Program-made: the position numbers and the translations under genes
The notes under the pieces: generated by a model
Databases searched by the model: none
The model's input: only the letters and a program-made list of their open reading frames with translations
Told to the model about the DNA's origin: nothing
Source of the DNA: Candidatus Heteroruminococcus faecigallinarum
GTDB lineage: Bacteria > Bacillota > Clostridia > Oscillospirales > Ruminococcaceae
Direction of reading: 5' to 3'
Assembly: GCA_904387055.1 (NCBI GenBank)
Contig: CAJFKV010000007.1
Span: forward strand, 1 to 60,171
Length of the DNA stretch: 60,171 nucleotides
Shown: positions 16,520 to 25,126 of the stretch, piece by piece
Position numbering within the stretch: position 1 is the stretch's first letter
How the letters are laid out: each line of letters opens with the position of its first letter

Positions 16520-17793
16520 TTCTATTGGTTCTTGTTGCATTCTGCGTGCTGCTGGCCCTGGGCATCCCGGTGGCCTACAGCATGGCCATTGCGTCGGTGT
16601 CGGTCATCGCCATGGATCCGTCCCTGCCGGCCACCATCATCGGCCAGAAGATCTTTACCTCCCTGGATTCCTTCTCCTTCATCGCCATCCCCCTCTTCAT
16701 GCTGGCGGGGACGCTGATGAACGCCTCCGGCATCACCGAGAAGCTGATCTACTTCTGCCGGGCGCTGGTGGGCCACTGGAAGGGCGGCCTGGGCCACGCC
16801 ACCGTCATCACCGGCATGCTGATGGCCGGTGTGTCCGGTTCCTCGGTGGCCGACAGTTCCGCCATCTCCACCGTGCTGGTCCCCCAGCTGGAGAAGGAGG
16901 GCTATGACCGGGGCTATGCCTGCGCCCTCATCTCCTCCGCCGGTTCCCTGGGGCCCATTATCCCCCCCAGCATCATCATGATCGTCTATTCCGGCGTGGT
17001 GTCCATCTCGGTGGGCGAGCTGTTCATGTCGGGGCTGGTGCCCGGCATCATCCTGGGCATCGGGATGATGATCTACAACTACTACTACGCCACCAAGCGG
17101 GGCATCCCCAAGACCCAGTTTGTAGGCGTGGCCAATGTGGGCAGGGCCTTTATCCACTGCCTGGGCGCCCTCATCATGCCCTTCATCATCCTGGGGGGCA
17201 TCATGTCCGGCATTGTGACCGCCACCGAGTCCGGCATCCTGGCGGTGATCTACGGCATCATCTACGGCTTCGTCACCAAGAACCTCACCGTGAAGAAGCT
17301 CTTCACCTGCATCCATGAGGCGGCCTCCAGCGCCACCCAGCCCATGATCATCATCGCCATGGCCTCCCTCTTTGGCTATGTGCTCACCTACTACGGCGTG
17401 GGCGAGCTGGTGGGCAACTTCATGACCTCCATGACCACCAACCCCTACATCGTCCTGATCCTGATCTTCATCATCATCTACATCGCCGGCATGTTCATCG
17501 AGTCCACCGCCATCCTGCTCATCCTGGTGCCGGTCTTCGCGCCCCTCATCAGCGTCTATGGCTTCGACCCCCTGCACTTCGCCATCGTCTGCATCATCTC
17601 CCTGGTGCTGGGCGGCATCTCCCCGCCGGTGGGCATCGTGATGTATGTGGTGTCCGGCGTGACCCACACCGACCTGGGGCGGATCATCCGCCACATCTGG
17701 CCCTTCGTGGGCATCTTCAGCCTGGGCGTCCTGCTCCTCATCTTTGTTCCCCAGGTTGCCACCACCGTTCCCCGGATGCTGGGTATGGCCTAG
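16516..17793 (+). CDS. dctM: TRAP transporter large permease
   Basis: 425 residues, the usual DctM length, with about 12 hydrophobic segments. Family motifs include SVADSSAISTVLVPQL, SSAGSLGPIIPPSIIMIVYS and GGISPPVGIVMYVVSG. DctM carries the sodium-driven transport path for carboxylates and sugar acids across the cytoplasmic membrane. Its ATG overlaps the dctQ stop. The downstream binding-protein gene follows after 66 bp. Confidence 0.97.
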   Translation: MILLVLVAFCVLLALGIPVAYSMAIASVSVIAMDPSLPATIIGQKIFTSLDSFSFIAIPLFMLAGTLMNASGITEKLIYFCRALVGHWKGGLGHATVITGMLMAGVSGSSVADSSAISTVLVPQLEKEGYDRGYACALISSAGSLGPIIPPSIIMIVYSGVVSISVGELFMSGLVPGIILGIGMMIYNYYYATKRGIPKTQFVGVANVGRAFIHCLGALIMPFIILGGIMSGIVTATESGILAVIYGIIYGFVTKNLTVKKLFTCIHEAASSATQPMIIIAMASLFGYVLTYYGVGELVGNFMTSMTTNPYIVLILIFIIIYIAGMFIESTAILLILVPVFAPLISVYGFDPLHFAIVCIISLVLGGISPPVGIVMYVVSGVTHTDLGRIIRHIWPFVGIFSLGVLLLIFVPQVATTVPRMLGMA

Positions 17794-17859
17794 CCGGCGG
17801 CTTTTTCCCTAAAAACCGGTAGTGCCATGCCATCATAAGTACAAAAAGGAGGATCCCTG

Positions 17860-18933
17860 ATGAAAAAAACAGTCCTGCGCATTCTCAGCGCCGCCCTGTG
17901 CCTGTCGATGCTGGCCGGCTGCGCCACCTTTACCCCCGCCTCCTCGTCGGAGGCTGCCGCCGGGGGCGAGTCCGCCCCTGCGTCCACCGGTGAAGCTGCC
18001 GGCGGCGACGCCGAGTACTCTCTCCGCTTCGCCTACACCCTGGCCACCGACCACGAGGTGAGCGTAGCCTTCGAGAAGTTTGCCGACCTGGTGAACGAGC
18101 GCTCCGAGGGGCGGCTGGAGATCAACACCTTCCCCGCCGGCTCCCTGGGCACCCAGCCGGAGAACCTGGAGTCGGTGATGATGGGCTCCCTGGATATGTG
18201 CTATGCCGACACCTCCATGCTGCCCACCTACGTCCCCCAGTACAACCTGATCAACCTCCCCTGGCTCATCACCAACTTTGACACGGCGGACCAGATCTTC
18301 TACAACAGCGAGATTGTGGACCAGCTGGACGCCATCCTTTCCGAGCAGATGAACATGACCAACCTGGGCTGGGTGTACCAGGGCTTCCGGGCCTTCTCCA
18401 CCACCATGCCCCTCACCTGCGCGGCCGACTGCCAGGGCGTCAAGCTCCGCAGCCCCGAGACCCAGATCTACCTGGATACCTTCTCCCTGATGGGCTTTGT
18501 CCCCACCGTCATCACCTGGACCGAGGCCTACACCGCCATGCAGTCGGGAGTGGTGGACGGCGTCGACACCGTTAAGTCCTCCATCCTCAGCTACGGCTTC
18601 TGTGACATTGGCCCCTATGTGTGGAACTCCAACCACATGTTCTCCACCGTGGGCATCGTCATGAACAACGACGTGCTGGCCGGCCTGCCCCAGGACCTGC
18701 AGGATGTCCTCTTTGACACCTGGGCCGAGGTTTCGGAAGAGCTGAACCAGCAGGTGAAGGACGAGGACGCCAGCTATATCCAGCAGTTTGAGGAGGCCGG
18801 CGCCACCGTCACCTACACCGCCGACGAGAGCGAGTTCCGGGACATCTTCCACGATTACTGGTACGAGAATGCCGAGCAGAACGGCTACACCGAGCTGCTG
18901 GACCAGATGATGGCCATTGTGGAACAGCAGTAA
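17860..18933 (+). CDS. dctP: TRAP solute-binding lipoprotein
   Basis: 357 residues. A lipoprotein signal (MKKTVLRILSAALCLSMLAG then Cys21) is followed by a Ser/Ala/Gly-rich linker to about residue 50 and then the DctP fold: AYTLATDHEVSVAFEKFADL, FPAGSLGTQPENLESV, GFRAFST, GVKLRSPETQIYLDTFSLMG and VVDGVDTVKSS. The DctP family uses a conserved Arg, here probably in KLRSPE, to grip the substrate carboxylate, so a carboxylated ligand is expected. AAAGGAGGATCC precedes the ATG. It is lipid-anchored outside the membrane, consistent with a Gram-positive cell. Confidence 0.95.
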   Translation: MKKTVLRILSAALCLSMLAGCATFTPASSSEAAAGGESAPASTGEAAGGDAEYSLRFAYTLATDHEVSVAFEKFADLVNERSEGRLEINTFPAGSLGTQPENLESVMMGSLDMCYADTSMLPTYVPQYNLINLPWLITNFDTADQIFYNSEIVDQLDAILSEQMNMTNLGWVYQGFRAFSTTMPLTCAADCQGVKLRSPETQIYLDTFSLMGFVPTVITWTEAYTAMQSGVVDGVDTVKSSILSYGFCDIGPYVWNSNHMFSTVGIVMNNDVLAGLPQDLQDVLFDTWAEVSEELNQQVKDEDASYIQQFEEAGATVTYTADESEFRDIFHDYWYENAEQNGYTELLDQMMAIVEQQ

Positions 18934-18996
18934 CCCAACCGCCGGGAGGGGGCTCCCCCTCCCGGGAACCGAATCGCCCATTGGAAGGAGAGCGAC

Positions 18997-19821
18997 ATGA
19001 AACTATCGTATGGCATTCCTCTCATCGACGACCTGTCCCTGGAGGAATTGGAACACTACCTGGCCCTGCTCCAGGAGATCGGCTACGAAGGGGTGGAGTG
19101 CTCGGTATGCCGGGCTGCCGACCTGCCCAAGGAGGCCATCCGGGAACTGCTGGACAAATACTCCCTGCGGTTTTCCGGGTTCCGGTCCGGCGCCGTGTAC
19201 GACCGGACCGGTGTGCGGTTTTCCAGCCCGGATCCCGCTGTCCGGCAGAAGGCGGTGGAGATGATCAATCAGGTGGTGGATCTGTGCGCCTATTTTGACT
19301 GCCCCCTGCTGCTGGGCCGGGTGCAGGGCCTTCTGGAAGACGGGGAGGACCTGGTCCAGGCCAAGGAGTGGATCAAGGACTGCGTCCGCCAGGTGGCCCG
19401 CCACGCCGGAGAAACCGGCGTGCCCATCGCCTATGAACCAATCAACCGCTTTGAAATGAACTACAACCACACCACCAAGGAGATGGTGGCCTACATCCAG
19501 GAGATCAACGCTCCCCTTTCCCACAAGGTGGGCCTCCTCATGGACCTGTACCACATGGCCATGGAGGACAATTCCATCGCCGCGGCCTTCATCCGCAGCA
19601 TACCGTACATTGTCCACGTCCACTTCCGGGACAGCAACAACGGGGTGCCGGGAAGCGGCACCATCGATTTCGCCGATGCGGTCAAGGTGCTGGACGCCAT
19701 GGAGTACAAGGGATGGATCGCCCTGGAGGTGGCGTTTGACTTCTGCGATTACGAAAAGGGCGCGCGGGACTCGATGGCCTACCTGGCCCCCATGATCGCC
19801 GCCGCCCAACAGTGCCGGTAA
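18997..19821 (+). CDS. TIM-barrel sugar (phosphate) isomerase/epimerase
   Basis: 274 residues of the xylose-isomerase-like TIM barrel (AP_endonuc_2 family). Metal-site motifs are visible: Glu in IAYEPINRFE (about 148-157), Asp and His in LLMDLYHMAMED (about 182-193), HVHFRDSN (about 209-216) and the closing Glu in IALEVAFD (about 249-256). The EPINRFE motif occurs in hexulose 3-epimerases and keto-sugar-acid epimerases of the IolO, UlaE and tagatose-epimerase types. It sits between dctP and the lyase gene and presumably inverts one centre of the substrate so that the next enzyme can act. The exact reaction is unknown. Confidence 0.88.
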   Translation: MKLSYGIPLIDDLSLEELEHYLALLQEIGYEGVECSVCRAADLPKEAIRELLDKYSLRFSGFRSGAVYDRTGVRFSSPDPAVRQKAVEMINQVVDLCAYFDCPLLLGRVQGLLEDGEDLVQAKEWIKDCVRQVARHAGETGVPIAYEPINRFEMNYNHTTKEMVAYIQEINAPLSHKVGLLMDLYHMAMEDNSIAAAFIRSIPYIVHVHFRDSNNGVPGSGTIDFADAVKVLDAMEYKGWIALEVAFDFCDYEKGARDSMAYLAPMIAAAQQCR

Positions 19822-19842
19822 ACCAAGACAAGGAGGAATTCC

Positions 19843-20721
19843 ATGGATGTAAAGAAGAACGCCCGCCTGCGGGAACTGCTGGAGCAGCCGGGATTGATCG
19901 TCGCCCCTGGGTGCCACGACGGCGTGGGCGCCCGCATCATTCAAAAGCTGGGTTTTGACGTCTGCTACATGGGCGGAAACGGTACCATGAGCAGCTACCT
20001 GGGCAAGCCGGACATCGGCCTGGGTACCGCGACCGAAATGATTACCCGGGCCCACTACCTGGCCGAGTGCCTGGACATCCCCCTGGTCTGCGACGCGGAT
20101 ACCGGCTACGGCAACATCAACAACGTGTGGCGCACCGTGCGGGACTACGAGGCTGCCGGCGTCAGCGGCATCCACATTGAGGACCAGACCATGCCCAAAA
20201 AGTGCGGCGCCATGGAGGGCGTGACGGTGGTGCCGGTGGAGGAGATCTGCGAAAAGATCGCCATCGCCGTCAAGGCCCGCCGGGATCCCAACTTTGTCAT
20301 CATCGCCCGCACCGACTGCTTCAACACCATGGGCACCGACGAGGTGATCCGCCGCTGCAACATGATGGCCGACGCCGGCGCCGACATGGTCATGCCCGAG
20401 AATCTGATCGAGCGGGAGGACATGGAGAAGGTGACCGCCGGCATCCAGAACTGCCCCATCCTGGCCGATGTGTGCGAGTTCACCACCCACCAGATCTACA
20501 GCAACCAGGAGCTGCTGGACATGGGGTACAAGATGGTTATCCATCCCCTGGCATCGGTCCTCTTCGAGGCCCGCGCCCTCACCCAGCTGTACAGCTACTA
20601 CAAGAAGCACGGCACCACCATGGGCCTGGCCGAGGAAGGGCTCTTCATGCCCCGGCCGGAGTACCAGGACCTGGTTGGCTATTCCTGGGAGATGAACCTA
20701 AAGCACCTCATCGGCAAGTAG
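19843..20721 (+). CDS. Isocitrate lyase/PEP mutase superfamily enzyme (methylisocitrate or dimethylmalate lyase-like)
   Basis: 292 residues. The superfamily TIM barrel shows MGGNGTMSSYLGKPDIGLGT (substrate loop), DADTGYGN at about 86-93 (metal site), HIEDQTMPKKCGAMEG at about 111-126 and IARTDC at about 149-154. The active-site loop has KKCG as in isocitrate, methylisocitrate and dimethylmalate lyases, with the usual HxxG variant replaced by AMEG. A C-C cleaving lyase is therefore more likely than a mutase or a KCG-free decarboxylase. AAGGAGGAATTCC precedes the ATG, 21 bp after the epimerase stop. It is the last gene before a strong terminator, so it probably performs the final cleavage of the pathway, giving pyruvate or a related 2-oxo acid (inference). 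Confidence 0.88.
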   Translation: MDVKKNARLRELLEQPGLIVAPGCHDGVGARIIQKLGFDVCYMGGNGTMSSYLGKPDIGLGTATEMITRAHYLAECLDIPLVCDADTGYGNINNVWRTVRDYEAAGVSGIHIEDQTMPKKCGAMEGVTVVPVEEICEKIAIAVKARRDPNFVIIARTDCFNTMGTDEVIRRCNMMADAGADMVMPENLIEREDMEKVTAGIQNCPILADVCEFTTHQIYSNQELLDMGYKMVIHPLASVLFEARALTQLYSYYKKHGTTMGLAEEGLFMPRPEYQDLVGYSWEMNLKHLIGK

Positions 20722-20784
20722 AAGGTGCCATCGTTTCTTACGATTTCCTTTTTACCTCAGCAAAACACCCTCTCAAAATCTCAG

Positions 20785-20831
20785 AAACCAGGGGGGAGAA
20801 AGGCCGTTGGCCTTTCTCCCCCCTGGTTTTG
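20785..20831 (+). terminator. Terminator ending the kinase/TRAP operon
   Basis: A near-perfect stem of about 20 bp starts with AAACCAGGGGGGAGAAAGGC, has loop GTT and ends in GGTTTTG. It closes the seven-gene operon 60 bp after the last stop. Confidence 0.93.
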
Positions 20832-21023
20832 TCTGTATTTGCAGCGAGAGGGGCCCTCCCGATCCGTTTTCCTTACAGGGCAGTTCCCCAACAACGCCCA
20901 ATAGGGGGCGGTGAAAGGGGCGGGGGGCTGTCCTGGATACGGCCTGCCCTGTCCCAGCCGTCGATGGGGATTCCCCTGTGCAGCCTGGGGGGGAGCGGGA
21001 AGACGCGGCCGCGCCGGAGGGGC

Positions 21024-21839
21024 TTACTCCGCCAGGGCAGCCACGTATTCTTCCAGGCAGAGGCCGCTGTCCCGAATCTGGGCGGCGGTCTCCCTGCCTA
21101 CATACCGATAGTGCCAGGGTTCATAGGTGATCCCGGTGATCTCCTGCTTGTCCTGTGGATACCGAAGGATGAACCCATACTCCCAGCAGTGCTCCATCAG
21201 CCATTGCTGTTCCTCGGTGGTTTCCTGGCTGTGGTCCAGCACCTGGTTGTACAGGGACACAATGTCCACCGCCAGCCCGGTTTGATGCTCGCTGGTGCCG
21301 GGGATGGCGACCCAGCGGGCGGCCTCCCGCTGGGCGTCCTCCAGCCCGTATCCCTGGTCCAGCCACTGCTGTACCTGCTTGTCGTAGAGGGACTGCTGTT
21401 TTTCCTGGGTGCGGTAGGAGGAACAGACCAGCGGGGAGAGTCCCTGGGCCTGGGCATCGGCAAGCATGGCCCGAAGGTCGTCCACGGCCTCCTGGGCCAC
21501 GGCTTGTCCGTCATCCAGCGGGACCAGGGAGACGGTATACCCCTCCGGAAGGGGGTTCTGGGCGTTTACCAATAACAGAAGATCCAGCTGGGAAGGGTCG
21601 GCGGTCTCCTCGGCCGGCGGCTCCGGCGCGGCTTCCGAGGACGATTCCTCCTCCGCCGGGTCTGAAACAGCCAGCACCTCTTCTTGGAGGGGCGGTTCCG
21701 GCAGGGACGCCTCCTCCTGCTGAGAGGAAGAGGAGGAACTTTCTTCCCGGATAAGGGGAAGCCGGGTGCTGCAGCCGGCCAGAAGCAGCAGGACAGCGCA
21801 GGCAAACGCACCCCCAAAGGGATGAAAACGATGGATCAT
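21024..21839 (-). CDS. VanY-like D-alanyl-D-alanine carboxypeptidase lipoprotein (M15B)
   Basis: 271 residues. A lipoprotein signal (CAVLLLLAG then Cys23) is followed by a long Ser/Glu/Pro-rich linker (about 30-95) that likely spans the wall, then the M15B peptidase domain. Zinc and catalytic motifs are SSYRTQEKQ, SEHQTGLAVD (SxHxxGxAxD) and EPWHYRYVG. The enzyme would trim terminal D-Ala from peptidoglycan stem peptides outside the cell. The ATG at 21839 is chosen because AAAGGAGGG precedes it and the signal peptide starts there. It stands alone, facing the terminator of the TRAP operon, with no vanRS or vanHAX nearby, so it is a wall-maintenance enzyme rather than part of a resistance cluster. 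Confidence 0.92.
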   Translation of the reverse strand: MIHRFHPFGGAFACAVLLLLAGCSTRLPLIREESSSSSSQQEEASLPEPPLQEEVLAVSDPAEEESSSEAAPEPPAEETADPSQLDLLLLVNAQNPLPEGYTVSLVPLDDGQAVAQEAVDDLRAMLADAQAQGLSPLVCSSYRTQEKQQSLYDKQVQQWLDQGYGLEDAQREAARWVAIPGTSEHQTGLAVDIVSLYNQVLDHSQETTEEQQWLMEHCWEYGFILRYPQDKQEITGITYEPWHYRYVGRETAAQIRDSGLCLEEYVAALAE

Positions 21840-21960
21840 GAGGTTCCCTCCTTTCCCTTTTCGACCGAAAACCTCTTTTCCACCCACATAGTAGCACAAT
21901 CAAGGCGATTTCTTGCATAAAAACGATGAACAAATGGTGAAGAGTAGATGGACCAAACAA

Positions 21961-22000
21961 AAAAGCGATGCTGCAGGCAAGCCATCTCAGCATCGCTTTT
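21961..22000 (-). terminator. Terminator after the SorC regulator gene
   Basis: AAAAGCGATGCTG pairs with CAGCATCGCTTTT across a 14-nt loop, with T-runs on both sides. It lies downstream of the SorC stop at 22046. Confidence 0.85.
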
Positions 22001-22045
22001 ATCCTTTTTGGAAGCTCATCAGGAATGGTATAAACGTCTGCCATG

Positions 22046-23020
22046 TCACAGGGTATCGGCTTCAACCTGCAGCAGCATCCCCGCTGTTGCAGAATCGGTG
22101 ATGAGGGTATCCACCCATTTGCCTTTTAAAGCCGCATGGAGAACCGGAACCTTCGCCTCTCCTATGGCAATTGCAATCTTGTCTCTTGCATTCTTGGCCA
22201 CCGTCTCCAGGTCGACTGTAATGGCCCGATCGTGGACATTGTGCGGGACCAGACGGCCATCTTTGTCGATAAAGTTCAAGAATAGATCGCCAACTGCGCC
22301 TAACGAGATAAGATCCGCCAACTCTTCATTGGAAATTTGCCTGTCCCGCAACAAAGAGGATTGGGGGCTTAAATCGCCCGGACTAAACAAGGCCATATCA
22401 ACGTGGTTGGCAATGTCAAAGATTTCCTTGATATAGGTATCGTTCAAGAAAGTTTCTTTTTTGATCTTCTCATCCAGCAGGGCAGGGGCGTGCAAATGTT
22501 TGTATTCGCAGCCAAGACGCTGAGCAAGATTCTCGGCCAGGTAGTTGCTCATAATAGATGTATTATCGCCCAAGCCTCCGACCATAGGGACAACCATTGC
22601 ATGAGGAAAGTAGACTTGATCAAAAACCTCCGTCAAAGCAGCCAGGGTTCTTCCAAAACAGATCCCAATTTTGTCGTCCGGCTTTATGGTGGAGATGATG
22701 TAGTGGGCGGCAGCCAGGGCGCAGGAGCGTAGCGAGGACATGTTTTCCAACGTTTTTACAACCCGCGCGTTCCGAATATGGTATTTTTGAATGAGCGCCT
22801 GTTCCAACTGGACAACGCCGGAGGTCTCGGTCAAGACACTCACTTTTACCAGATTCATTTCTTCTGCCCTTGCCAGCAGCTTGGAGACCCAGGGACGGGA
22901 GATGCCCATAATTTCCGCAATTTTGGCCTGAGGAAGATGATACAAATAGTACAATTCTGTCGCTAGGGAGATTTTCTGTTCCGTGTTGAGATTTTGAAAA
23001 TGGTTACGGGTGTTAACCAT
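22046..23020 (-). CDS. SorC-family sugar-responsive transcriptional regulator
   Basis: 324 residues. The N-terminal helix-turn-helix (PQAKIAEIMGISRPWVSKLL, about 30-49) resembles the sigma-region-4-like HTH of SorC/DeoR-type regulators. The rest (about 60-320) is the sugar-phosphate-binding SorC domain with ICFGRTLAAL, VVPMVGGLG and GAVGDLFLNFID. GAAGGGG precedes the ATG. It has its own promoter (23064-23092) and is transcribed in the same direction as the transporter and enzyme genes upstream of it. It probably controls the 23-33 kb catabolic genes, with a phosphorylated sugar from the PfkB kinase as effector (inference). Confidence 0.93.
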   Translation of the reverse strand: MVNTRNHFQNLNTEQKISLATELYYLYHLPQAKIAEIMGISRPWVSKLLARAEEMNLVKVSVLTETSGVVQLEQALIQKYHIRNARVVKTLENMSSLRSCALAAAHYIISTIKPDDKIGICFGRTLAALTEVFDQVYFPHAMVVPMVGGLGDNTSIMSNYLAENLAQRLGCEYKHLHAPALLDEKIKKETFLNDTYIKEIFDIANHVDMALFSPGDLSPQSSLLRDRQISNEELADLISLGAVGDLFLNFIDKDGRLVPHNVHDRAITVDLETVAKNARDKIAIAIGEAKVPVLHAALKGKWVDTLITDSATAGMLLQVEADTL

Positions 23021-23063
23021 AAAAATACCCCTTCATACAACAAGTTATCATTTATTCAATATA

Positions 23064-23092
23064 ATATTAGCATAAAGCGCCGATTTGTACAA
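23064..23092 (-). promoter_or_regulatory. Promoter of the SorC gene
   Basis: Minus-strand TTGTAC (23087-23092), a 17-bp spacer and TAATAT (23064-23069), about 45 bp before the start codon. The gap 23021-23264 holds no other gene I can support. Confidence 0.7.
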
Positions 23093-23264
23093 TAATAAAG
23101 ATCGCTTTCCCGGCCCTTGGTTTGCCATGTTTCGCCGTTTTCCCTCGCTTTCACGAGAGAAAGGGTTTGTACTAGAGGAGAGAAGATATGTAATCTCATA
23201 CAAACAGCAGCTCCAGCGGTTGAGGCCCTGTGCAGCGGACACGAAAGACACCCCAGCGGCCCCA

Positions 23265-24146
23265 TTAAATGGCGCCAAGAATCTTATAGAAAAGTTGTTC
23301 CTGATTTCCAATGTCAAAAGCCGCCAATTGTACTGCGGGTTTCGTTTTGCCATGAAAATCGCTGCCCATCGTTACCAAGAAATCCATCTCCCGGGCAATA
23401 TCTAGATACTGCTGAATTTCCTCGGCGCTGTGGTAGCTGCTATATGCTTCAATTCCCCCAATACCCGATTCCTTGATCCGCTGGTAAAATGCCATGTCTT
23501 TGCCTGCATTGAGCCCTGGGTGGGCCAGCACGGCCAGCCCTCCTCCTTCTTTCACCAATTTCATCACGTCCTGGAGCGGTGGATAGGCGATATAGGCGTA
23601 TGCCTCCTTCCCAGGGGAACAATAGTCCCAATAAAAATTTACCAATGGATTGTCGCTTCGCTCTCCTCCCTGGCGATAGGGAGCCAAAAGGGGAGCGTGG
23701 GCGTTTCGTTCATCCCGTAAGACGACCTCGGCGATCATCTCTCCACAGATCACGCCGCCGTCGGAGAGGGCCAGAACCTCCTCCTCGTCAAAATCCAGTC
23801 CCAGATTCTTTACATTTGCCATCAACGCTTTGGATGCGGCCAGTTCTACGCTGCGGATCGCCTTTGTATGGGCATCCCAATGGTCATCCGAGGGATTAAT
23901 CCCATAACAAAGGACATGCAAAAATCGATCCTCAAACCGGCAGTCCAGCTCGACCCCAGGGATGACAGCAATGTGAAGCTTTTTCCCATACTCCATCATT
24001 TCTGCAACTCCTGCCGTGGAATTGTGGTCCGTAAGGGATACCACTTTTAGACCAGCGTTTTTGCATAGTTGGGCCAGCTCGGCGGGAGAGTATGTTCCGT
24101 CTATGCTGTAGCTGCTGTGCATATGTAAATCAATCCAGTTTTGCAT
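23265..24146 (-). CDS. PHP-domain phosphoesterase
   Basis: 293 residues. The polymerase-and-histidinol-phosphatase fold is shown by DLHMHSSYSIDG (HxH, metal site 1), SLTDHNSTAG, IPGVELDC, AVLAHPGL near 213 and the C-terminal GSDFHGK. Enzymes of this type include 3',5'-nucleotide phosphatases and phosphoribosyl cyclic phosphodiesterases, and they need a trinuclear metal centre. GGGGGA precedes the ATG. In this sugar-uptake cluster it may remove or open a phosphate on a sugar or nucleoside-derived intermediate. The substrate is not readable. Confidence 0.87.
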   Translation of the reverse strand: MQNWIDLHMHSSYSIDGTYSPAELAQLCKNAGLKVVSLTDHNSTAGVAEMMEYGKKLHIAVIPGVELDCRFEDRFLHVLCYGINPSDDHWDAHTKAIRSVELAASKALMANVKNLGLDFDEEEVLALSDGGVICGEMIAEVVLRDERNAHAPLLAPYRQGGERSDNPLVNFYWDYCSPGKEAYAYIAYPPLQDVMKLVKEGGGLAVLAHPGLNAGKDMAFYQRIKESGIGGIEAYSSYHSAEEIQQYLDIAREMDFLVTMGSDFHGKTKPAVQLAAFDIGNQEQLFYKILGAI

Positions 24147-24289
24147 CCCAATCCCCCTTTGCTCTCGACCATTCCTCCCCTTTGGTAGAAAACCGGGAAG
24201 AAACCACCGTTGTACAGAATACTACTCCACAAGGGCATCCATTCTCATAGAGTATCGATCGACGGGAGGAACCATTGGCCGTGTCCGTG

Positions 24290-24326
24290 GGAAAATACCA
24301 CAGCCAGCACGGCTGTGGTATTTTCC
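24290..24326. terminator. Hairpin between the DUF1349 and PHP genes
   Basis: A 16-bp perfect stem (GGAAAATACCACAGCC) with a 5-nt loop. It lies 60 bp after the DUF1349 stop (minus strand). The U-tract is poor, so it may be a processing or attenuation point rather than a full stop. Confidence 0.6.
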
Positions 24327-24386
24327 ATTCCTTCCCGAATGTACGTCTACTTGTCGCTTTATACAACTGTTGAGGTTGGTTCTGTG

Positions 24387-24977
24387 TTATTCGTGAAGCT
24401 TCCAAAGGCACTCTGTCACGGTAAGGCCTTTGAAGATCGCCTTGAAAGAGCTGTTTCCGGGCGAACAAGCCATAATTCCAAACCGGATTTCACCATCGGC
24501 GCCGTCCAGATGGAAAATCCGCATTTGATGGAACTGGACGCCATCGAAGGAATTTTCAATACAGAAATCACTTTCCCTTCTGCTTAACCGATACCAGACA
24601 TGGTCCACATGGGAACCCACGTCGGTTGTGGCCCAATCGGAGTATCCCCTGTTGGTCACAACGCTGCCCAACCACCCGGTATCGTTGTCGTGTTTTTCCA
24701 CTCCGGATTTGAACCAGCAGTCGCTGTTTTGATAGATGGCTACCCCGCACTGGTCAAACAAAACTTTGCTTTCAAAAATGGTTTCCACCGTAAAGGAAAA
24801 ATACTTCTCCTGCGTCGTGTTGTACAAGATATGGCCATTATCGTTTTGGAAACCATAGTAGGTTCTCTGCCAAAGATCCGTATGGGGGTCGGTCACAATC
24901 TCCACCTGCCCGTCTCCCAGGGTAAACGTTTTTGGAGGATGGATCCACTTTGCCTGCTGTAGATCAAACTGAAACAT
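24387..24977 (-). CDS. DUF1349 (YesU-like) beta-sandwich protein
   Basis: 196 residues. The DUF1349 family adopts a concanavalin-like jelly roll. Visible here are ITDPHTDLWQRTYYG-like strands, FSFTVETIFESKVLFDQCGV, WFKSGVEKHD, VWYRLSRRESDFCIENSFDG and FGIMACSPG. Members such as YesU and YteU accompany carbohydrate-utilisation genes, but most lack an assigned reaction. There is no signal peptide, so it is cytoplasmic. It lies between the PfkB kinase and PHP genes on the same strand. A role in binding or processing the cluster's carbohydrate is inference only. Confidence 0.85.
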   Translation of the reverse strand: MFQFDLQQAKWIHPPKTFTLGDGQVEIVTDPHTDLWQRTYYGFQNDNGHILYNTTQEKYFSFTVETIFESKVLFDQCGVAIYQNSDCWFKSGVEKHDNDTGWLGSVVTNRGYSDWATTDVGSHVDHVWYRLSRRESDFCIENSFDGVQFHQMRIFHLDGADGEIRFGIMACSPGNSSFKAIFKGLTVTECLWKLHE

Positions 24978-25069
24978 TGTGCCACTCCTTTATCCATATT
25001 TTTGCGTGTTTCGATTGCTTGTGATCTCCTCGGATGAGATTCCAAAGAAGGCAGCGATCACAAAAAAGG

Positions 25070-25121
25070 GCCAGCGGCCCGGTGGGCAGGAGGAAGCCAC
25101 CGGGCCAAGGATGGCTGGCCT
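25070..25121 (-). terminator. Terminator after the PfkB-kinase gene
   Basis: A 10-bp stem (GGCCCGGTGG, 25077-25086, with 25098-25107), extended by GGCCAGC/GCTGGCC outside, is followed on the minus strand by CCTTTTTTG. It follows the kinase stop at 25127. Confidence 0.82.
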
Positions 25122-25126
25122 CGGGA

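Noticed and set aside
21024-21839. Vancomycin-resistance role for the VanY-like protein
   Set aside because: No vanRS, vanHAX or ligase gene is nearby. Stand-alone M15B carboxypeptidases are common wall enzymes.
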